DNA from: Methanolobus sp. UBA474
GTDB lineage: Archaea > Halobacteriota > Methanosarcinia > Methanosarcinales > Methanosarcinaceae
Direction of reading: 5' to 3'
DNA length: 15,437 nucleotides
Assembly: GCA_002501695.1 (NCBI GenBank)
Contig: DANZ01000035.1
Span: forward strand, 1-15,437
How positions within the stretch are numbered: the first letter of the stretch is position 1; every line of letters starts with the position of its first letter. Shown piece after piece: positions 12,208 through 15,437 of the stretch. The notes beneath the pieces are model-generated. The model saw nothing but the letters and a program-made list of their open reading frames with translations, did no database searches and was not told where the DNA came from. Position numbers and translations under genes: made by a program.

Positions 12208-13410
12208 ATGATTCGCTCTATTCTTGATAACGACCTTTATAAGTTCACAATGCAGATGGCTGTCCTTGAACTTTTTCCGGATGCAGTCGCAGAATATAGA
12301 TTCATCAACAGGGGAGCGCAACGCTTTACAGCAGATCTTGTCAGTGAACTTAGAAGGGTCATCGATGAAGACATATCAGCACTCTTCCTTAAGGATGATG
12401 AATATCGCTGGTTAAAGGCAGAATGCGCTTATTTTAAGCCCATGTATCTTGAATATCTGAGAAATTACCGTTTTGACCCATCTGAGGTCAGAGTGTGTCT
12501 TACCAGGGACAATGACCTTGACCTGAGGATAAGCGGTCCATGGCATAAAACAATACTATGGGAGATCGTTCTTATGGCTGCAGTATCAGAACTCTACTTT
12601 AATACTGCAGAGGAACAATGTAATGATAGCAGCAGGATGCAGCCGGAAGGATATGTTACTGCCGGATACGGTTCTTTCATATGGGAAATCGGCAGGGAAC
12701 TTGAAGCAGCTGAATGCACCTTTTCCGATTTTGGGACCCGGAGGCGCAGAAGCTTTGAAATTCATGAACAGGTAGTACGAACTCTGGTAAAACTAAAGTC
12801 ATTTTCAGGCACCAGCAATGTTTTCCTTGCAATGCTATACGGAACACGGCCTATAGGTACTGTCGGACATGAGTGGTTCATGGGAAACTCTGCTCTTGTC
12901 GGGCTAAGGAATGCTAATCTTTTTGCTCTTGAGAACTGGGCCGGGATATACAAAGGAGAATTGGGGATCGCACTGTCTGATACCTTTGGTTCCGAGGCTT
13001 TCTTTGCGAATTTCAACCTGAAGCTCTCAAAACTCTACGATGGCGTAAGGCATGATAGCGGTGACCCTCTCAGGTTTGCCGACAGGGTTATCGAACACTA
13101 CAGGTCACTGGGCATAGATCCTCTCAAAAAGATCATTGTGTTCAGTGATTCCCTCCATGCCAGGGAGGCTGTCAGGATAAGGGAACATTGCAGGGGAAGG
13201 ATACACTGCACTTTCGGGATAGGCACAAGCCTTACGAATAATCCCGAGTTCTTCAGGTTAAGCCCTCCTCTTAACATGGTGATCAAACTGCATGCCGTAA
13301 ACGGTATACCTGTGGTCAAGCTAAGCGATGACGAAGGAAAGGAGACCGGTGACATTGAGGCTCTCAGGGTTGCACACTATATCTTTGGCAGAAAAGGTCC
13401 CGATAAATAA
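12208..13410 (+). CDS. pncB: Nicotinate phosphoribosyltransferase
   Basis: A 400-aa enzyme of the bacterial PncB type, which joins nicotinate to PRPP, driven by ATP, to make nicotinate mononucleotide for NAD salvage in the cytoplasm. The N-terminus [20 protein letters not shown] is the standard one for the family. Other landmarks are [45 protein letters not shown] with the phosphorylated catalytic histidine at His221, and [19 protein letters not shown] and [10 protein letters not shown], which bind the phosphate and nicotinate. Length matches the family. The start is supported by AGGAAGGAT. A divergent ArsR-type regulator lies upstream; the TRAM gene follows 206 bp downstream with its own promoter. 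Confidence 0.97.
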   Translation: MIRSILDNDLYKFTMQMAVLELFPDAVAEYRFINRGAQRFTADLVSELRRVIDEDISALFLKDDEYRWLKAECAYFKPMYLEYLRNYRFDPSEVRVCLTRDNDLDLRISGPWHKTILWEIVLMAAVSELYFNTAEEQCNDSSRMQPEGYVTAGYGSFIWEIGRELEAAECTFSDFGTRRRRSFEIHEQVVRTLVKLKSFSGTSNVFLAMLYGTRPIGTVGHEWFMGNSALVGLRNANLFALENWAGIYKGELGIALSDTFGSEAFFANFNLKLSKLYDGVRHDSGDPLRFADRVIEHYRSLGIDPLKKIIVFSDSLHAREAVRIREHCRGRIHCTFGIGTSLTNNPEFFRLSPPLNMVIKLHAVNGIPVVKLSDDEGKETGDIEALRVAHYIFGRKGPDK

Positions 13411-13582
13411 TATGCAACTGACACTCATGGCTTTAAGAACGGATTGTAGCGCAATACTTATATATCAAAGTTACGTTATTGAGGTTGCTTTGAGATTAAC
13501 TGTTTTGTTAAACGTATGGCATTAGAAGGTATTTGATTAAATAGTACGTCTGTTCCGTTATGTTTTCAAGTGTAGTTAGGTC

Positions 13583-13596
13583 TTTTTAAGCTTATA
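13583..13596 (+). promoter_or_regulatory. Proximal promoter of the TRAM gene
   Basis: TTTTTAAGCTTATA lies 21-34 bases before the ATG at 13617, giving a leaderless or very short-leader mRNA. A second TATA candidate, ACTTATATATC near 13456-13466, would instead give a leader of about 130 nt. Long leaders occur on cold-responsive archaeal mRNAs, so both could be used. Confidence 0.4.
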
Positions 13597-13616
13597 CCAA
13601 ATGGATGTGAAATAAT

Positions 13617-13826
13617 ATGTTCAACAGAACTGAAGAAACTACAGCTCCGGTCACAGCCGGCGAAAAGTACGATGTAACAATTGAAGACATTGCAAGAGAA
13701 GGCGACGGAATTGCAAGAGTAAGTGGATTTGTCATCTTTGTCCCAGGCACCAAGGTCGGCGACGAAGTTACTATCTCAGTTACAAAAGTGATGCGCAAGT
13801 TCGCTTTTGGCCAGGTTGCAGAATAA
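13617..13826 (+). CDS. Stand-alone TRAM-domain RNA-binding protein
   Basis: A 69-aa protein that is a single TRAM domain after a short tail: GEKYDVTIEDIAREGDGIAR, then FVIFVPGTKVGDEVTISVTK and KFAFGQVAE. TRAM is an OB-like beta-barrel that binds RNA. Small single-domain TRAM proteins are abundant in Methanosarcinaceae and are described as cold-responsive RNA chaperones in Methanococcoides and Methanolobus, replacing bacterial Csp proteins. The Shine-Dalgarno is weak, in line with a leaderless mRNA. T-rich sequence (TCTCTTTTTCC near 13870) follows the stop. The nearby minus-strand eIF1A and DEAD-box helicase genes are also RNA/translation functions. Confidence 0.93.
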   Translation: MFNRTEETTAPVTAGEKYDVTIEDIAREGDGIARVSGFVIFVPGTKVGDEVTISVTKVMRKFAFGQVAE

Positions 13827-14111
13827 CTGCAGCGCAATGATTTACATGAAGGGCATGGTCCTTCAAAATCTCTTTTTCCAGTTAATATTATTCTGATTCT
13901 GTTACTTCGATCTATATTATTCTGATTTGTATCTGTATTCAGATTTTTATACACTGGTGTCTTAGTTCTGATTTCCGGAAGTATTGACTTGCCTTATGTT
14001 TTCAAGAGCTGTGCTCAACCAGGAAATGAACAGATATGAAATAATATCAAAATCAGGAAATGTTCTGAAAATAAAGATCAGTAAGAAAGTAAGAAATGAG
14101 TGTTCATCTCT

Positions 14112-14453
14112 TTACTTAAGATATCCCTTGTTCTCAAGCCAGTTGACCTGCGGCCTGGTATACTTCCATACGACGTCGGCCTTTTCATCCTGGAAGGACC
14201 ACGGAGTCACTATTACGATGTCCCCTTCATGGACCCACATTCTTTTCTTCTTTGAGCCTGGTATCCTGCCCATACGAACGGTGCCGTCCATACATTGCAG
14301 CCTTACCCTGCTTGCACCCAGCATACTGGATACTGTAGCCAGAACTTCATTCCTGTCTTTGCGCGGGGTCCTTACACGGACAATTTCAGGGGCATCGCCA
14401 GATGTTCCGGTACTTACTTTACTTTGTCTTTTCCTGCTGTTATAATTAGCCAG
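14112..14453 (-). CDS. Translation initiation factor eIF1A, with apparent CTG start
   Basis: A 113-aa archaeal eIF1A, which promotes scanning and Met-tRNAi placement on the small ribosomal subunit. The basic N-terminal tail ([12 protein letters not shown]) is followed by [19 protein letters not shown], then the OB fold with [20 protein letters not shown] and [20 protein letters not shown], and a C-terminal [10 protein letters not shown]. The frame has no ATG, GTG or TTG before the internal Met at 14324, which would remove 43 conserved residues. CTG at 14453 occupies the usual initiator position (M-A-N-Y-N), with GAGG seven bases upstream and an in-frame TGA just before. A TATA-like TTTTTTAATAAAG lies at about 14500-14512. 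Identity is certain; the start codon is the unusual part. Confidence 0.9.
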   Translation of the reverse strand: MANYNSRKRQSKVSTGTSGDAPEIVRVRTPRKDRNEVLATVSSMLGASRVRLQCMDGTVRMGRIPGSKKKRMWVHEGDIVIVTPWSFQDEKADVVWKYTRPQVNWLENKGYLK

Positions 14454-14647
14454 ATTGATTCCTCATTGTCATTTGCTTATTGCATGGTTTGCTTGTTGCT
14501 TTATTAAAAAATGGATATTCAATGAAATGTTGTTTCACAAAAGATGCAAAACACTTGAAAGATCCGATTCAAATAAAACCCGTTCAGGGTTTACGCCATA
14601 TTGTGTCATTTCTGATCACTTTAATGGCTAGTAAACTCTCATTCCTG

Positions 14648-14665
14648 GAATAACATATGTTATTC
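14648..14665. promoter_or_regulatory. Perfect 18-bp palindrome upstream of eIF1A
   Basis: GAATAACATATGTTATTC is fully self-complementary, with no spacer. It overlaps a smaller palindrome ATTCCTGGAAT (14641-14651). It lies between the end of the helicase gene and the eIF1A promoter and looks like a dimeric regulator site rather than a terminator, because it has no loop. Confidence 0.4.
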
Positions 14666-14698
14666 ACTATATATAACTTGAATTGTGGGATCAAACAA

Positions 14699-14720
14699 AT
14701 GTCGGCATAACTGCCGACAT
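14699..14720 (-). terminator. Hairpin terminator of the DEAD-box helicase gene
   Basis: ATGTCGGCA (14699-14707) and TGCCGACAT (14712-14720) form a perfect 9-bp stem with a 4-nt loop, starting 12 bases beyond the helicase stop. On the minus strand it is followed by TTTGTTTG, a U-rich tail. Confidence 0.65.
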
Positions 14721-14732
14721 GGTTCTGAATGC

Positions 14733-15437
14733 TTATTTTGTCTCTCCGGAGAGCATCATCCTTACAAGAGCTGCAGCTATATCCACAGACGTGTAATCTT
14801 CTTCAAGCATCCTTTCCACCCAGTTGACATATTTACCCATGTGGCCGGCGTCAATTGTTTCTTTGACCTTCTGAGCCAATATGTTTGCCTTGATGTCTTC
14901 TGCATCGCTTCTGGTGGGGACCTTCTGGCTGATGATCTTCACATTGGTGAACTTCTGGATGCTCTTAATTTTGTAAAGCTCCTTACCGGTAACGAATGTG
15001 AATGCACGTCCCTGTCTTCCTGCTCTGCCGGTCCTTCCTATTCTGTGGACGTATGATTCCTCATCCTGGGGCAGATCATAATTGAAAACAACCTCTATGT
15101 TCTCTACATCTATTCCACGGGCAGCCACATCAGTTGCAACAAGGGTCTCGATATCCCCTTTCCTGAAACTGGCCATGACCTTTTCCCTCTGCTGTTGCTT
15201 CATATCTCCATGAAGGCCATCGGCCAGGTATCCTCTTGTCTTAAGAGTATCAACCAGTTCGTCAACGACCCTCTTTGTGTTACAGAACACCAGGGATGAT
15301 TTAATGTCATAGATGTCAATGAGCCTGCAAAGTACCTCAGGTTTTACATGGAACTTCACTTCATAATAGTATTGTTCAACATTAGGTACTGTGACCTTCT
15401 TGTGAATTGTCTTGACAAGCTGAGGGTCTCTCTGGAA
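14733..15437 (-). CDS. DEAD-box RNA helicase, C-terminal part (5' end outside window)
   Basis: The last 234 residues of an ATP-dependent DEAD-box RNA helicase; the frame is open to the window edge (FQRDPQLVKTIHKKVTVPNV), so the DEAD motif itself is not visible. RecA-like domain 2 carries SSLVFCNTKRVVDEL (motif IV), HGDMKQQQREKVMASF, VATDVAARGIDV (motif V) and YVHRIGRTGRAGR (motif VI). The tail is short, ending LVRMMLSGETK, with part of the DbpA/DeaD-like linker (ANILAQKVKETIDAGHMGKY) but no RGG-rich extension. Such helicases unwind mRNA or rRNA structure and in methanogens are often cold-induced. A strong hairpin terminator follows. The GTG at 15359 is internal and not the start. Confidence 0.95.
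   Translation of the reverse strand, partial: FQRDPQLVKTIHKKVTVPNVEQYYYEVKFHVKPEVLCRLIDIYDIKSSLVFCNTKRVVDELVDTLKTRGYLADGLHGDMKQQQREKVMASFRKGDIETLVATDVAARGIDVENIEVVFNYDLPQDEESYVHRIGRTGRAGRQGRAFTFVTGKELYKIKSIQKFTNVKIISQKVPTRSDAEDIKANILAQKVKETIDAGHMGKYVNWVERMLEEDYTSVDIAAALVRMMLSGETK

Noticed and set aside
12001..12321. N-terminal extension of the ArsR-type regulator
   Set aside because: The extension overlaps the divergent pncB start and the promoter region; ACAGGTG points to ATG 12000.
13411..13525. Short frame right after pncB (MQLTLMALRTDCSAI...)
   Set aside because: No Shine-Dalgarno, and it runs through the probable distal promoter of the TRAM gene.
13886..13927. 13-bp direct repeat TATTATTCTGATT, two copies 29 bp apart
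   Set aside because: AT-rich convergent intergenic region between TRAM and eIF1A; two copies are too few for a CRISPR array and chance cannot be excluded.
13984..14445. 153-aa plus-strand frame over eIF1A
   Set aside because: Mostly antisense to the eIF1A gene; no ribosome site or family features.

Overview
The window looks like chromosomal DNA from a methanogenic archaeon of the Methanosarcinaceae (Methanolobus, Methanococcoides or Methanomethylovorans type; genus not resolvable by eye). The pointers are a small stand-alone TRAM-domain protein, an archaeal eIF1A, an adenosylcobalamin-dependent ribonucleotide reductase, a methanogen-type GAF sensor remnant, TATA-type promoters, and a tRNA gene without an encoded CCA.

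Layout. 1-498: end of a flavodoxin-fold NAD(P)H oxidoreductase. 706-3065: a tRNA-Val(UAC) gene and a decayed accessory island. The island holds a direct repeat of the tRNA 3' end, a frameshifted Mrr-like restriction nuclease remnant, an intact Fic-domain protein set among three 25-bp palindromes of one design, and a second tRNA-Val-like sequence split into two halves. 3066-5857 (minus): a SAM methyltransferase and class II ribonucleotide reductase. 6017-6470: a broken GAF-domain gene. 6504-7120 (minus): a cluster of very small genes, including two tandem paralogous zinc-ribbon proteins joined by a TTGA stop/start overlap, then a 46-aa protein behind a strong Shine-Dalgarno.

7300-8860 is the least explained part. 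Two homologous, colinear, structured non-coding sequences about 160 nt long (cores 7325-7490 and 8453-8620) flank an unrecognised 169-aa gene, and the second lies just before an unrecognised 55-aa gene with a strong Shine-Dalgarno. At least one stem shows a compensatory base change. I recognise no known RNA family here, so this is the best candidate for something undescribed.

8974-13826: a Qnr-like pentapeptide-repeat protein that appears leaderless, a long coiled-coil protein, a 122-aa unknown protein, an ArsR-type regulator divergent from nicotinate phosphoribosyltransferase, and the TRAM protein. 14112-15437 (minus): eIF1A and the C-terminal part of a DEAD-box RNA helicase. The eIF1A frame has no ATG, GTG or TTG at its conserved N-terminus. 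It has a CTG at the expected Met, behind a Shine-Dalgarno and overlapping a six-codon upstream ORF, which recalls the self-regulating AUU start of bacterial infC.

TRAM protein, eIF1A and DEAD-box helicase lie close together and all act on RNA, so this end of the window is translation/RNA housekeeping. The tRNA/Mrr/Fic segment and the RNA-plus-orphan segment are accessory.
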